Positions 14,140-23,987 of a DNA stretch of 35,505 nucleotides are shown one piece after another. The stretch covers positions 1 through 35,505 of the forward strand of contig JACPQX010000018.1 of assembly GCA_016190255.1 (NCBI GenBank), read 5' to 3'. Within the stretch, counting starts at the first letter, position 1, and the number at the start of each line of letters is the position of its first letter. The position numbers were made by a program, and so were the translations under genes. The DNA is from Candidatus Methylomirabilis oxygeniifera (lineage in GTDB: Bacteria; Methylomirabilota; Methylomirabilia; Methylomirabilales; Methylomirabilaceae). The notes under the pieces were generated by a model that searched no databases, was not told the origin of the DNA, and saw only the letters and a list, made by a program, of their open reading frames with translations.

Positions 14140-17100
14140 ATGGGAGGTCTGATGCCAGGGCGAGATGACACGACGACGGGTTCATCCCTCCGTCGATATG
14201 TCCCGATGGCCCTCTTACTGTGCGTGGGGGTGATACTGTCCGTCCTGGCTTTCGGCTTGGTGCGCGGATGGGAACAGAAGCGCATCAAATCTGAATTCGA
14301 CCGGCGGGCGAGCGACTTGATGGCAGCCCTGGAAAGCGGCCTGACCCAGCATCTGGAGATACTGTATTCCTTGGGGAGTTATTTCCCCGCCTCTGACTTC
14401 GTCAATCGACGGGAGTTCGCCGAGTTTGTCAAGCGATCCTTGTCGATTCGTCATGGCATTCAGGCGCTGGAGTGGGTGCCCCGAGTGCCTGACTCCAAAC
14501 GGCCTGCTTACGAGGCTGCCGCGCGGCGGGATGGGCTTGCCGGCTTCCGGATTTCCGAACGGGATACAGAAGGGAAGATGGTGACGGCCGCGCGGCGCGA
14601 GGAGCATTTTCCCGTCTACTACGTGGAGCCGCTGGAGGGGAATGAGGCTGCGCTGGGATTTGATCTCGCCTCGGATCCCATCCGGAAGGAAGCGCTGGAG
14701 CGCGCGAGGGACACGGGAGAGGTGGTTGCCACCGGACGGGTCACGCTGGCTCGAGAGACCGGCAAGCAATATGGCGTGCTGGTCTTCGTGCCGATCTATC
14801 ACAAAGGCGCACGTCACGACACCCTCGCGGAACGCCGCGGGAACCTGCACGGATTCGCCGTGGGGGTGTTCCGGATCGGCGACCTCATGGAGGCGTCTTT
14901 GAGGGGGCTGGACCGGTGGGGCATCCATATCCATCTCCATGATACGGTGGCGAAGGGCCACGAGCAGTTTCTCCATGCGACTGAGCCGTCTCAAGCCTCT
15001 CTGGAATCGCGCCCCATTGTCAGGGAGATCGCGAGCGACAGCCGCGCGCCGCGCTGGGGCGGAACGCTCGACGTGACCGGACGGCAATGGTCGGTCCTGT
15101 TCCGCCCGACGCAGGGATATCTAGCCGTCCAGACAACCTGGCAGCCCTGGGCCGTCCTGGGTGGCGGGCTCCTGTTGACTGCCCTGCTGGTGGCATACAT
15201 GTCCACACTGCTGGGTCGGACCACCCACATCGAGCGCCTCGTGAAGGAACGTACCGTCCAGCTCACCAGGGCCAATGAGGACCTGGGACGAGAAATCGCC
15301 GAACGCGACCGGGCCGAGGAGGCCCGGCGGGCCTCCGACGCGATGTTTCGGGATCTCCTGGAGGCCGCCCCGGACGCTATGGTGATCGTGGACCGGGACA
15401 GCCGGATCGTCCTGGTCAACTCGCAGACGGAGAAGCTGTTCGGCTACGCTCGGGCGGAGCTGCTCGGCCAGCCGGTGGAGACCCTGGTCCCCGAGCGCTT
15501 GCGAGGCGGGCACCCGCGCCACCGGGACGGCTACTTCGCCGATCCCCGGACCCGGCCCATGGGAGCGGGCCTCGATCTCTTCGGCCGCCGGCAGGACGGG
15601 GGCGAGTTCCCCGCCGAGATCAGCCTGAGCCCCTTGGAGACGGCGGATGGCATCCTCGTCACGGCCGCCATCCGCGACATCACCGAACGTAAACAGGGGG
15701 AGCGGGCGCTTGCGAAGCAGGCAGAGCAGATGCAGGCGCTTCGGGCCACGACAGTGGGGATCGCTCAGGAGCTTGACCTCACCGCCCTCTTGGACCTCAT
15801 CACCCGGAGGGCGGCGGAGCTGATCGGGGCCGCCTCTGGCGCGATCTATCTTTGGGAGGAGGCGACTCAGGTCCTTTCCGTGGAGGCGTGGTGCGGCCTC
15901 GGCGAGTGGATGAGGGGGATGCGCCTCAGACTCGGCGAGGGAGTGGCCGGGGTGGTCGCACAGCGCCGTCGGGGGTTGATCGTCAACGACTACCGGACCT
16001 CCTCCTACGCGAGCCCCCTGTTTCTGGATCGGAGCGGATTCACTGCTGTGATCGCCGAGCCCCTTCTGTACCACGAGCGGCTTCTCGGGGCGCTCACAAT
16101 CAACAATGAGGGCACGGGACAACATTTCACCGAGGAAGACCGAACTCTTCTGACTCTCTTTGCCGCCCAGGCCGCCATTGCCATCGAGAACGCCCGGCTG
16201 TACACAGCAGCTCAGCGGCGGGCCGAGCGAATCGTCTCGATTAATCGACTGACCAGCGTCATCAGCTCCTCGCTCGATCTTGGTGAGATCTATCAGGCCT
16301 TCGCCGAGGAGGTGAGGCGGCTTCTCCATTACGACAGGATGGGAGTCGTGGTTCCGGACCACTCCGGCGAGGGACTGGCGATCGTCCAGCTCGCCACCGA
16401 TCGACCGACGCGAGCCGGCCTAGGGAGCATCTGGGCAAGGAGGGCTGGCACCGCCATCGAGTGGGTGATGTTGCACCGGCAGCCCCTCATCACACGAGAT
16501 TTGGTCGAAGAGCGACGGTTTGCAGAGGATGAGTTTCTGTTGAAGGAAGGGATCCGGTCCTCCATTCGCGTTCCCATCATCTCCAAGGGGGATGTGATCG
16601 GCGCCTTCTTCTTGGACAGCGCCAGAGCCGATTGCTACGGTCAGGGTGATCTCGATCTCCTTGTCCCCATTGCGGAGCAGTTGGCCACCGCCATCCAGAA
16701 TGCCGGCCTCTATGAGGAGGTGCGGTCAGACGCGCAATTTCAGGCCGCCTTGGCCGAGTTCGTGAGGGTCTGTGCCTCAAACATCGAGCCGACATCGCTC
16801 CTCTCCCTCGTCTGTGAGCAGATGGCGAGCCGCTTGGAGGTGGATGGCTGCTATCTATGGACCCTCGACGAGGCCGCCCATGATCTGGTGGGCGCCGCTG
16901 CCTTCGGCCATAAGGCCGACGAATTTGTCGGACTTCGGGCTTCCTTGGACCAGCAGGACTCTGTCAGCGCCAAGGCGGCCAGGACCAGGAAGCCGCAAGT
17001 CGTCCAGGATGTGGCTGCCAGTGAACTGGCAGGAGCGCCGCTGGCCAGCCGGTTTGATTCGAAATCCCTCCTGGCCCTTCCCCTCATGGCCAAGGAGACG

Positions 17101-18549
17101 GTGATGGGCGTGATCATCCTTAATGACATCCGCCGAACCGGCCGCTTTGACAGGGTTCGCATCCAGCGGTCAGAGATCTTCGCACATCAGGCGGCTACTG
17201 CCCTCGAGAACGCCCGGCTGTACTCCGCGCTTGGCGATTCGAAGCGGCGGCTCGAGCAACTGTATAGCCTTAGCCTGACCATGCAGGAGCACCGAACGCT
17301 GCAGACCGGTCTCGACCTCATCCTGAAAGGGGCGCGGACGGTTCTTGGCTTCGAGCGGATGAACATCCTCCTCGCGAACCCCGAAGGGACGCGACTGACT
17401 GGCGTGGCGAGCTTAGGCGTGGAGGAGCCCCTTGACCGGATCCACGTCCCACTGGGACCGGAAGGAGGGGGGATCGCGAAGGCGTTCTTGGAGCGGAGGG
17501 ATATCGTCTGGGAGGGCCAAGGACCGGTGCCAAACGAGTTGCGCCTGGCCCACCCCTACTCGGAGATCAAAGCCTTCCGCTCGCGAAGCTTCGCGATCGT
17601 GCCCCTCATCGTCAGGGGGGTGGCGATCGGGGTCTTGGGCGCTGATAACAAGTTCAGCCAAAAGCCGATCCCATCGGAAACGATTTACCTTCTGAAGACC
17701 TTCGCCGCCCAGGCCGCCATCACCATCGACAATGTTCGTCTTGACGAACAGGTCACAGAGTACGCGAAGGATCTGGAGGAGAAGGTGGAGAACCGGACCA
17801 GGACGTTGAAAGAGGTGCAGATGCAGCTCATCCAGTCGGGGAAACTGGCTGCCGTGGGGACCCTGGCCGCAGGGGTCGCCCACGAGCTGAACCAGCCCCT
17901 GATGGTCATCCGGGGATATGCCCAGGAGCTGCTGGGAGATGAGCGGATCGCCGACGAGGAGATCCGAGAAGACCTGCGCCGGATTGCGGCTCAGACGACG
18001 CGAATGTCGGCCATCATCAGCCACCTCCGGGACTTCTCCCGACAGTCGAAGGGGAAGCGACAAGTGATCGATTTGAACCAAGTTGTGACACAGGCCTTGA
18101 CCTTCCTCGAACAACAGTTGAAGACCCGTAACGTTGAAGTGGTCCGGCAGCTCCATCCCGGCCTTCCTTGGGTTTGGGCCGATCCACTGCAGATCGAGCA
18201 GGTCCTGCTGAACCTTGTCACGAACGCGCGAGACGCCATGGAGAAAGCCGGGAGGGGGACCATCATCGTCCGCACCGAGACAATCCAAGACGCCGGGGTG
18301 GCCCTCAGCGTCACCGACACCGGCCCTGGGATTCCCCCGGACCTTCGGGCGCGGATCTTCGATCCGTTTTTTACCACGAAGGAGGTTGGCAAAGGGACCG
18401 GCCTGGGGCTGAGCATCTGTCACGGGATCGCGGAGGAGCACGGGGGGGAACTCCGAGTGGAAAGCCCGGTGGCCGACGAGCGGGGCGCCCGCTTCACGCT
18501 GGTGCTGCCGCGCTCCCTTCGGGACTCCAGTGAGAGTGATCGGGCATGA
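14140..18549 (+). CDS. CHASE-PAS-GAF(x4) membrane histidine kinase
   Basis: A 1469-residue sensor kinase. Order: membrane segment (about 20-42), extracytoplasmic CHASE domain (about 70-290), second membrane segment (about 337-358), PAS (400-517), four GAF domains (about 535-690, 700-860, 880-1027, 1035-1205), HisKA with His1248 (VAHELNQP) and HATPase ([25 protein letters not shown]). The NtrB/ZraS-like HisKA differs from that of kinases 1, 2 and 4. There is no receiver of its own; three small receiver genes follow, the first overlapping by 4 nt. An ATG at 14152 with GGGAGG before it is an alternative start. GAF2 resembles the GAF of kinase 1, and GAF4 the second GAF of kinase 2. Its ATPase domain has no repeat insert. 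Confidence 0.92.
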   Translation: MGGLMPGRDDTTTGSSLRRYVPMALLLCVGVILSVLAFGLVRGWEQKRIKSEFDRRASDLMAALESGLTQHLEILYSLGSYFPASDFVNRREFAEFVKRSLSIRHGIQALEWVPRVPDSKRPAYEAAARRDGLAGFRISERDTEGKMVTAARREEHFPVYYVEPLEGNEAALGFDLASDPIRKEALERARDTGEVVATGRVTLARETGKQYGVLVFVPIYHKGARHDTLAERRGNLHGFAVGVFRIGDLMEASLRGLDRWGIHIHLHDTVAKGHEQFLHATEPSQASLESRPIVREIASDSRAPRWGGTLDVTGRQWSVLFRPTQGYLAVQTTWQPWAVLGGGLLLTALLVAYMSTLLGRTTHIERLVKERTVQLTRANEDLGREIAERDRAEEARRASDAMFRDLLEAAPDAMVIVDRDSRIVLVNSQTEKLFGYARAELLGQPVETLVPERLRGGHPRHRDGYFADPRTRPMGAGLDLFGRRQDGGEFPAEISLSPLETADGILVTAAIRDITERKQGERALAKQAEQMQALRATTVGIAQELDLTALLDLITRRAAELIGAASGAIYLWEEATQVLSVEAWCGLGEWMRGMRLRLGEGVAGVVAQRRRGLIVNDYRTSSYASPLFLDRSGFTAVIAEPLLYHERLLGALTINNEGTGQHFTEEDRTLLTLFAAQAAIAIENARLYTAAQRRAERIVSINRLTSVISSSLDLGEIYQAFAEEVRRLLHYDRMGVVVPDHSGEGLAIVQLATDRPTRAGLGSIWARRAGTAIEWVMLHRQPLITRDLVEERRFAEDEFLLKEGIRSSIRVPIISKGDVIGAFFLDSARADCYGQGDLDLLVPIAEQLATAIQNAGLYEEVRSDAQFQAALAEFVRVCASNIEPTSLLSLVCEQMASRLEVDGCYLWTLDEAAHDLVGAAAFGHKADEFVGLRASLDQQDSVSAKAARTRKPQVVQDVAASELAGAPLASRFDSKSLLALPLMAKETVMGVIILNDIRRTGRFDRVRIQRSEIFAHQAATALENARLYSALGDSKRRLEQLYSLSLTMQEHRTLQTGLDLILKGARTVLGFERMNILLANPEGTRLTGVASLGVEEPLDRIHVPLGPEGGGIAKAFLERRDIVWEGQGPVPNELRLAHPYSEIKAFRSRSFAIVPLIVRGVAIGVLGADNKFSQKPIPSETIYLLKTFAAQAAITIDNVRLDEQVTEYAKDLEEKVENRTRTLKEVQMQLIQSGKLAAVGTLAAGVAHELNQPLMVIRGYAQELLGDERIADEEIREDLRRIAAQTTRMSAIISHLRDFSRQSKGKRQVIDLNQVVTQALTFLEQQLKTRNVEVVRQLHPGLPWVWADPLQIEQVLLNLVTNARDAMEKAGRGTIIVRTETIQDAGVALSVTDTGPGIPPDLRARIFDPFFTTKEVGKGTGLGLSICHGIAEEHGGELRVESPVADERGARFTLVLPRSLRDSSESDRA

Positions 18550-18935
18550 AAATCGTGCGAATCTTGCTGGTCGATGACGAGGAGGAGGTCCTCCGCCTCC
18601 TACAGCGACGGCTCACGCGCCGGGGCTACGCGGTCACCACTGCGACCGATGGCAGCCAGGCCCTCGCGTCGCTCCAGCACGGGGCGTTTGACGTCGCCAT
18701 CCTGGACTTCATGATGCCGGGCATGAACGGCCTCGAGCTGGCGGGTCAATGCCGCGCCAGGGACCCGGGCTTGAGAATCCTCATGCTGACCGGGTCGCCG
18801 GTCATCGGGGAGATCGAAGCGGAAGGGTATCTCTGCCTGCGCAAACCGCTCGAAAACCTGGAGGAGCTGGACCAAGCAATCGAGCGCCTCCTGGCCCCGG
18901 AGAGCGAAGGACACCCGGAAGGAAGGGAGAGATGA
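18546..18935 (+). CDS. Single-domain response regulator
   Basis: A 129-residue CheY-like receiver. The acidic pocket is LLVDDEEE, the phospho-acceptor Asp54 lies in AILDFMMP, Thr in MLTG and Lys in LRKPL. It has no output domain, so it acts as a relay or by binding a partner. Its ATG overlaps the stop of kinase 3 (ATGA), making kinase 3 the natural donor. The segment between the Thr and Lys positions is shortened, with [13 protein letters not shown] in place of the usual Ala-Gly-Ala helix. Confidence 0.92.
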   Translation: MKIVRILLVDDEEEVLRLLQRRLTRRGYAVTTATDGSQALASLQHGAFDVAILDFMMPGMNGLELAGQCRARDPGLRILMLTGSPVIGEIEAEGYLCLRKPLENLEELDQAIERLLAPESEGHPEGRER

Positions 18936-19309
18936 GCGGGCGTCGCATCTTGGTAGTGGATGACGACAGGGATGTGGTCGTGTTTCTGAGTAGGCTTCTC
19001 CAGAGGGCCGGCTACACGGTCGTCACCGCCGGGGACCCCTCCCAGGCGGTGGCGCAGACCCACCAGGAGAAGCCGGACCTCATCCTGACCGACGTCACGA
19101 TGCCGGCTGGCGGCGGCTTCACCGTTCTGGACCATCTGAAGACGTCTACGACGACCGGCCCCATCCCCATCATCGTCCTCACCGGCAACGACGACGCCGA
19201 GGTCGAGGCCCGCGCCCTGGCCGCGGGGGCGGTCCACGTCCTGCGAAAGCCGTGCGACAATGCCGTCCTGCTGGAATGCATCAGGACGGCGTTCCGCGAG
19301 GGGACGTGA
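18932..19309 (+). CDS. Single-domain response regulator
   Basis: A 125-residue stand-alone receiver, starting in a 4-nt ATGA overlap with the previous receiver gene. Key residues: Asp pair in LVVDDDRD, phospho-acceptor Asp54 (ILTDVTMP), Thr in VLTGND, Lys in LRKPC. It has no effector domain. It is the second of three receivers chained behind kinase 3 and could be a phosphate sink or a separate branch of the relay. Confidence 0.92.
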   Translation: MSGRRILVVDDDRDVVVFLSRLLQRAGYTVVTAGDPSQAVAQTHQEKPDLILTDVTMPAGGGFTVLDHLKTSTTTGPIPIIVLTGNDDAEVEARALAAGAVHVLRKPCDNAVLLECIRTAFREGT

Positions 19310-19989
19310 GCGCGCAAGAGCGCATTCTTGTCGTCGATGACGATCCGGAGGTCCGGACCTTACTCTCGCGGCGCCTCCGACGCGCGGGGTACGTTGTCGA
19401 GGAAGCAGGCGATGGGATGGACGCCCTGGGACTGGTGGACAAGGCAGTTCCTGATGTCGTGGTGACCGATATGGCGATGCCGCGCCCCGACGGCCTGGGG
19501 CTCCTGAAAGAGCTTCGAAGCAGAGATCCCGAGCTTCCGGTCATCGTCCTGACCGGGCACGGGTCATTGGATAATGTCATCCTGGCGATGCGGGACGGAA
19601 GCCTGTTCGACTATCTGCTGAAGCCATTGCCCGACCTCGACCTGTTGGACGTGGCAGTCCGGCGCGCGCTCGAGGTCCGGCAACTCCGCGCTCGTGCTCG
19701 AGAGGCTGATCAGGTTGTCGCCATGCGAGAGCTGGCCGCGACCGCGAGCGACCGGATCCTGAATCCTCTGAGCGCCATCATGCTTAGCCTGGTCACCCTC
19801 CGCCAGGAGGGGATTGCGCCGCAGGCCAGGGCCACGGCCGCGGCCAGGGTCGAGCAGGCGATCGACATCATCACCAGGGTCGTCCGCCAAATGCGCACAG
19901 TGGCCCGGTACACGCCTCGGGAGGTCACCCGTGGACTCCGGGAGATCGATCTCGAGACAGCGACGGCTGAAGAGCAGGAGACCGATTAG
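19306..19989 (+). CDS. Receiver fused to a degenerate DHp-like domain
   Basis: A 227-residue protein starting at a GTG that overlaps the preceding stop (GTGA). Residues 1-125 are a receiver with Asp55 (VVTDMAMP) and Lys in LLKPL. Residues about 140-205 resemble a histidine-kinase dimerisation helix pair: LAATASDRILNPLSAIMLSL lines up with [16 protein letters not shown] of kinase 3, with Asp149 where the phospho-His should be and Arg where the following Glu is. No ATPase domain follows. It therefore looks like a receiver carrying a pseudo-DHp module, which could dimerise or dock on a kinase; an ordinary amphipathic tail is the alternative. Confidence 0.85.
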   Translation: MSAQERILVVDDDPEVRTLLSRRLRRAGYVVEEAGDGMDALGLVDKAVPDVVVTDMAMPRPDGLGLLKELRSRDPELPVIVLTGHGSLDNVILAMRDGSLFDYLLKPLPDLDLLDVAVRRALEVRQLRARAREADQVVAMRELAATASDRILNPLSAIMLSLVTLRQEGIAPQARATAAARVEQAIDIITRVVRQMRTVARYTPREVTRGLREIDLETATAEEQETD

Positions 19990-19994
19990 TAGAG

Positions 19995-22019
19995 ATGACG
20001 CCGGCTGGGGAGAGGTGGGCCGAAGAGCGAGACCGCCTGTATGCTGTCTTCGAGGCGACCTCCGACGGGATTGCCCTGTTTGACCTTGAAGGCAGGCTGT
20101 TGCTGGCCAACCTGGCGTTCCGAAAGTTGTTCGGGGTGATCCCTGAAGGACTGTCCCGAGATGATCCCGCGTGCACGCTCGCATTCCTGAAGTCGAGGGC
20201 TAAAGATACCACGGAGTTTGAACGAGAGTTCCGGAGGCTCCTCCTCCAGCGGGATACACCGGAACGTGATAGGGTCGAACTGGCGCTTCCCCACCCGCGC
20301 TCCCTCCTTCGAGTGCGCACCCCGGTATTGGATGAGCGGGGGAATCTTGTTGGGCACGTCCATACGCTGCGCGATGTGACCAAGGAGCAGGAAGTCGCGC
20401 AGATGAAGTCGGAGTTCGTTTCCAGGGCGTCCCACGAGCTCCGCACCCCCCTCACGTCGATTAAAGGCTCGCTCCAACTCCTGATCGAGGGCGCGAGGAA
20501 TCTGCCGCCCTTCGAACAGGAGCTGCTGAGTGTCTGCCTGAGAAACACCGATCGGCTGATCCATCTTGTGAACGATATCCTGGACCTCTCAAAGATGGAG
20601 GCAGGCAAGCTCAAGCTGAGGCTTTCCGATCAGGTGGTGGCTCATCTGATCGAGCGCGCCGTGGCCGGCATCACGCATCAGGTGGAGGAACGAGGGGTCA
20701 CGATCGAGGTTTATGTGCCCCCGGATCTGCCTCAGGTCCGGGTCGATCGAGATCGTGTCGTTCAGGTGTTGACGAACCTCCTGGACAATGCGATCAAGTT
20801 CTCCGGCCCGGGCGAGCGGGTCAGGGTAGCTGCCCGGGGCCCCCAGCGTCTGGAGCCAGGTACGGGAGGTGTGCCTGGTGTCGTGTCGCCCCTCGCCCCT
20901 CACCGCTCTCACCCGGGCGATTTCCTTGAGATCAGCGTGACCGACCAGGGCCGAGGCATCGCGCCGCACGATATCGACAAGTTATTCTTGTCGTTTCAGA
21001 AGCTGGATGGCTTGACAGCAAGCGACACCCCGGGGACCGGACTGGGGTTGGCCATCTGCAAGGGGATCGTCGAACAGCATGGCGGAAGGATCTGGGCAAG
21101 CTCGGAGGGTCTTGGCCACGGCACCACCCTCACCTTCCTCCTCCCCGTTCTCGGGCCGCCGCGGCCCCGTATCATGGTGGCCGATGACGAACCCAGATTC
21201 GTCCGACTCCTGACCAATATCCTCGAACCGGAGGAATTTTCGGTGACCTCGGCTCCCGATGGTGAAAACACGCTGCGGATGGTCGAGCAGGCCGTGCCGG
21301 ATCTGCTGATCCTGGATCTGCGCCTTCCTGGATTGGATGGATGGGGGGTGTTGAAGGCTCTGCGCGCGAGGATCTCTACGCGCCACCTGCCGATTCTGGT
21401 CGTGACCGCTCTGGGCGCCGAGGACGCAGAGAAGACGCTTGCGCTTGGAGCAGACGAGTACCTGAGCAAACCGATCTCCCCTTCCGTCCTGATTGATACC
21501 GTTCATCGCCTCATTGGTGACGTGGAACGCCGGCGGCGAGAGCCGACCGAGGCGTTCGCGGACGCCGGCGCGGGGCCGATCTCGGAAGCGGACACGGGAC
21601 GGCCGCGCATCCTGATCGTCGAGGACAATCGGGTGAATCTGGAACTGATGGTTGAGCTGCTCTCGCCCCATGGGTTCGAGGTCCATTCGTGCGGTGATGG
21701 GAGGGAGGTCATGCGGCTGGCTAAGGCGAATCACCCCAACCTGATTCTGCTTGACATCAACCTGCCGAACATCGATGGCTTGACGCTGGCCCGGATGCTT
21801 CGCGAAGATCCGGAGACTCAGACTATCGCGATCCTGGCAATCAGCGCCTACTCCATGGTCGGCGACAAAGAGCGGATGGTCGAGGCGGGGTGCGATGGGT
21901 TCATCCCCAAACCGATCGACACTGGGACCTTCTTGGCAACGGTCTCGACCTTCCTCGATCGCGGGAGAACCCCAGGGGTTCCTCGTGGCGAGGCTGGCCG
22001 CAGGTTGCCTGAATCGTAG
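19995..22019 (+). CDS. Hybrid histidine kinase (PAS-HK-REC-REC)
   Basis: A 674-residue soluble hybrid kinase. PAS (about 13-130), HisKA with His147 (RASHELRTPLTSIKG), HATPase (about 245-385; LLDNAIKF, DQGRGI, GTGLGLAI), then two receivers with Asp441 (LILDLRLP) and Asp587 (ILLDINLP). It starts 5 bp after the pseudo-DHp regulator and probably belongs to the same transcript. The receiver pair resembles that of kinase 1 in layout. A repeat-like Pro/Gly-rich insert lies in the HATPase before the FLEISVTDQG strand, the same place as in kinases 1 and 2. There is no output domain. Confidence 0.92.
   Translation: MTPAGERWAEERDRLYAVFEATSDGIALFDLEGRLLLANLAFRKLFGVIPEGLSRDDPACTLAFLKSRAKDTTEFEREFRRLLLQRDTPERDRVELALPHPRSLLRVRTPVLDERGNLVGHVHTLRDVTKEQEVAQMKSEFVSRASHELRTPLTSIKGSLQLLIEGARNLPPFEQELLSVCLRNTDRLIHLVNDILDLSKMEAGKLKLRLSDQVVAHLIERAVAGITHQVEERGVTIEVYVPPDLPQVRVDRDRVVQVLTNLLDNAIKFSGPGERVRVAARGPQRLEPGTGGVPGVVSPLAPHRSHPGDFLEISVTDQGRGIAPHDIDKLFLSFQKLDGLTASDTPGTGLGLAICKGIVEQHGGRIWASSEGLGHGTTLTFLLPVLGPPRPRIMVADDEPRFVRLLTNILEPEEFSVTSAPDGENTLRMVEQAVPDLLILDLRLPGLDGWGVLKALRARISTRHLPILVVTALGAEDAEKTLALGADEYLSKPISPSVLIDTVHRLIGDVERRRREPTEAFADAGAGPISEADTGRPRILIVEDNRVNLELMVELLSPHGFEVHSCGDGREVMRLAKANHPNLILLDINLPNIDGLTLARMLREDPETQTIAILAISAYSMVGDKERMVEAGCDGFIPKPIDTGTFLATVSTFLDRGRTPGVPRGEAGRRLPES
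20888..20914 (+). repeat. Short heptad run in kinase 4 ATPase domain
   Basis: GCCCCTC, GCCCCTC and ACCGCTC in tandem, followed by a partial TCACCCG, encode part of a low-complexity loop. It is shorter and more degenerate than those of kinases 1 and 2; an opposite arm in 20841-20887 is only faintly visible. Confidence 0.5.
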
Positions 22020-22097
22020 CGTTTCGTCTCTCTACAGCAAGCTTTCTCTGAAGTCCTCTCTGAGGGACCGCAGCGTGTGGAGGAGGGGCCGGCGTTG

Positions 22098-22811
22098 ACA
22101 AGAGGCAGGGACGGGACAGGGATCGATGGATTGGACGCCTTAATCGAGGGAGGGTTTCAGGAGCGGAAGGCCTATCTCATCTGTGGGGAGCCGGGGACCG
22201 GGAAGACCACCTTCTGCCTTCAGTTCCTGTTGAAGGGGCTGGGACAGGGCGAGCCAGGGGTCTATGTCACGATCGACGAAAAACCCTCGCACCTGATCGA
22301 GGATGCCCAGTCGATGGGGTGGGACCTGGCGCCGCACCTCGACCGGAAGGAACTCCTCATTCTCGATGCTTCGCCGTACTTCACGAACCTTCGCCTCGGG
22401 AAGGAGCGGGAGCTTGACGTGCGGCAGATCGTGTCCGACCTGGGCAAGCATATGAAGTCTCTGGGCGCGCGTCGCCTGGTCATCGATCCCGTCGCCCCGC
22501 TGATCTTCAAGGAAGAGGGCCAGGCGGTGGTGATGGAGTACATTCGGAGCCTCATCTTTTCGATCGAAGACAACCTCGGCTGCACCGCGCTCTTCACCTC
22601 CCATATGGTCACCGGGAGCGAGCGCCTGAGCCGGTTCGGGGTGGAGGAATTCATCGTGTCTGGCATCGTGTTGCTCCGGATCGTTCGAGCGCAGAACCGG
22701 TATATCAGGACCCTGTTTGTTCGAAAGATGCGCGGGACCGCCCTCGATCTGACGGAGTACAGCTTTGACATCGTTCGGGGCCGAGGCATCGTCCTTCGTC
22801 AAGCCGTCTAA
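22098..22811 (+). CDS. KaiC-like RecA-fold ATPase 1
   Basis: A 237-residue single-domain ATPase of the KaiC/RadA-like group. Visible: TGIDGLDALIEGGF entry motif, Walker A GEPGTGKTT at residues 30-38, acidic pair Asp-Glu in VTIDEKP at the place of the catalytic KaiC glutamates, Walker B ending in Asp130 (LVIDPVAPL), and the RKMRGT motif near the end. The TTG at 22098 is chosen because GGAGGAGGGG (22079-22088) lies 9 nt before it; a GTG at 22077 is in frame but has no ribosome binding site. Single-domain KaiC-like proteins hydrolyse ATP and assemble into rings; roles outside circadian KaiC are mostly unknown. It follows kinase 4 by 78 bp. Confidence 0.88.
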   Translation, partial: TRGRDGTGIDGLDALIEGGFQERKAYLICGEPGTGKTTFCLQFLLKGLGQGEPGVYVTIDEKPSHLIEDAQSMGWDLAPHLDRKELLILDASPYFTNLRLGKERELDVRQIVSDLGKHMKSLGARRLVIDPVAPLIFKEEGQAVVMEYIRSLIFSIEDNLGCTALFTSHMVTGSERLSRFGVEEFIVSGIVLLRIVRAQNRYIRTLFVRKMRGTALDLTEYSFDIVRGRGIVLRQAV

Positions 22812-22841
22812 GAGGGGTTCGTATCGCGTCGAGGACACCTT

Positions 22842-23945
22842 ATGGAACCCGTGAAGATCCTGATCGCCGACGATGAGCCCGATATTGCCCTGATCCTGAA
22901 GACGACCCTGATGAGGAACGGGTATACGGTCGTGGTGGCAGTGGACGGAGAGGAGGCGTTGGAGAAGGCAAGGGCCGAACGCCCCGGTCTCCTGCTTCTC
23001 GACCTGATGATGCCGAAGAAGGATGGGTATCAGGTATGCCGGACGCTGCGCGAGGATCCCCAGTTCAGCCTGTTGCCGATCGTGATGCTCACGGCGAAGG
23101 GGGAAGCGGCGGATCGCTTGCTGGGCTTCGAGGTGGGCGCCGACGATTACATCATTAAGCCGTTCGACCGGGATGAGTTGGTTGCGCGGGTTCGGGCGAT
23201 CCTTCGCCGCCGGCCCCAGCAGCAAGCCGTCCAGCCTGTCGAAACGGCGGAAGGCCTGGTCCCGACCGGCCTGCCATCGCTTGATCGGGTGTTGGAAGGA
23301 GGGGTGCCGAAGGGCACCAATCTCCTGGTGCTCGGCCTCATAGGAAGCGGCAAGTCAAGCTTCGGCCGAAGGTTCGTGGCGGCCGGCCTGGCGTCGGGAG
23401 AGCCCTGCCTGTGCATCTCGGTCGATGACAATCCATCGGTCGTCCGCCAGGGGCTCGACGAGGCCGCCGCGGGGGCGCTCTCCACCTGCGAGCGCGCCGG
23501 GCTGTTCAGGCTGGTGGATGCTTACTCGTGGTGTGCCGGCGGCGCGGGAACGGCCGAACGGTTCGCCGTCACCGGCATCCTGGAGCTCACGCAGCTTTCC
23601 GGCGTGGTTTCGGACGCGGCGGGGGAGCTCGGCCAGACCATACAGGACAAGCGTGGCGGGCGGCGGGTCATCGATTCGATATCGAGCCTCTTGGTGAATT
23701 TCGAGCTCTCTTCAGTGCAGCGTTTCGTGGCCCATCTTGCTCGCTCCGCCGTGGCGTGTGGTGGCGTCAGCTCCCTGTTCATCGTGGAGGGGGGGGCCGT
23801 CAGCGATCAGGCCTTGAACAACATCCGGTATGTGGTGGATGGCGTCCTTGAGTTCAGGCGAGAGGAGACGCGTCACTATGTTCGGGTAGCGAGCATGAAG
23901 TGGCGGCGGGCCTCTCCGAGCTGGACCGAAATCACCCTGACCTAG
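22842..23945 (+). CDS. Receiver fused to a KaiC-like ATPase
   Basis: A 367-residue fusion. Residues 1-125 are a receiver with Asp54 (LLLLDLMMP) and IIKPF. From about residue 145 a KaiC-like domain follows: TGLPSLDRVLEGGVPKG, Walker A GLIGSGKSS with Lys171, and a likely Walker B at RRVIDSISSLL. The acidic pair that is Glu-Glu in KaiC is Asp-Asp (CISVDDNPS). The C-terminal RKMRGT-type motif seen in the other two KaiC-like proteins is replaced by ASMKWRRA. Phosphorylation of the receiver presumably changes nucleotide binding or ring assembly. It is encoded 30 bp after ATPase 1 and is the clearest physical link between the phosphorelay and the KaiC-like proteins. Confidence 0.88.
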   Translation: MEPVKILIADDEPDIALILKTTLMRNGYTVVVAVDGEEALEKARAERPGLLLLDLMMPKKDGYQVCRTLREDPQFSLLPIVMLTAKGEAADRLLGFEVGADDYIIKPFDRDELVARVRAILRRRPQQQAVQPVETAEGLVPTGLPSLDRVLEGGVPKGTNLLVLGLIGSGKSSFGRRFVAAGLASGEPCLCISVDDNPSVVRQGLDEAAAGALSTCERAGLFRLVDAYSWCAGGAGTAERFAVTGILELTQLSGVVSDAAGELGQTIQDKRGGRRVIDSISSLLVNFELSSVQRFVAHLARSAVACGGVSSLFIVEGGAVSDQALNNIRYVVDGVLEFRREETRHYVRVASMKWRRASPSWTEITLT

Positions 23946-23987
23946 CGCTCCTCCAACTATAGCAAACGACATAAATGTTGTTTCAGT

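Noticed and set aside
15121-16362. Long open frame on the minus strand (413 codons) and many similar antisense frames across the kinases and glycan genes
   Set aside because: They are mirror frames of strongly coding high-G+C genes, with Arg/Pro/Ser-rich or Gly/Leu-rich translations, no family motifs, and no ribosome binding sites that stand out.
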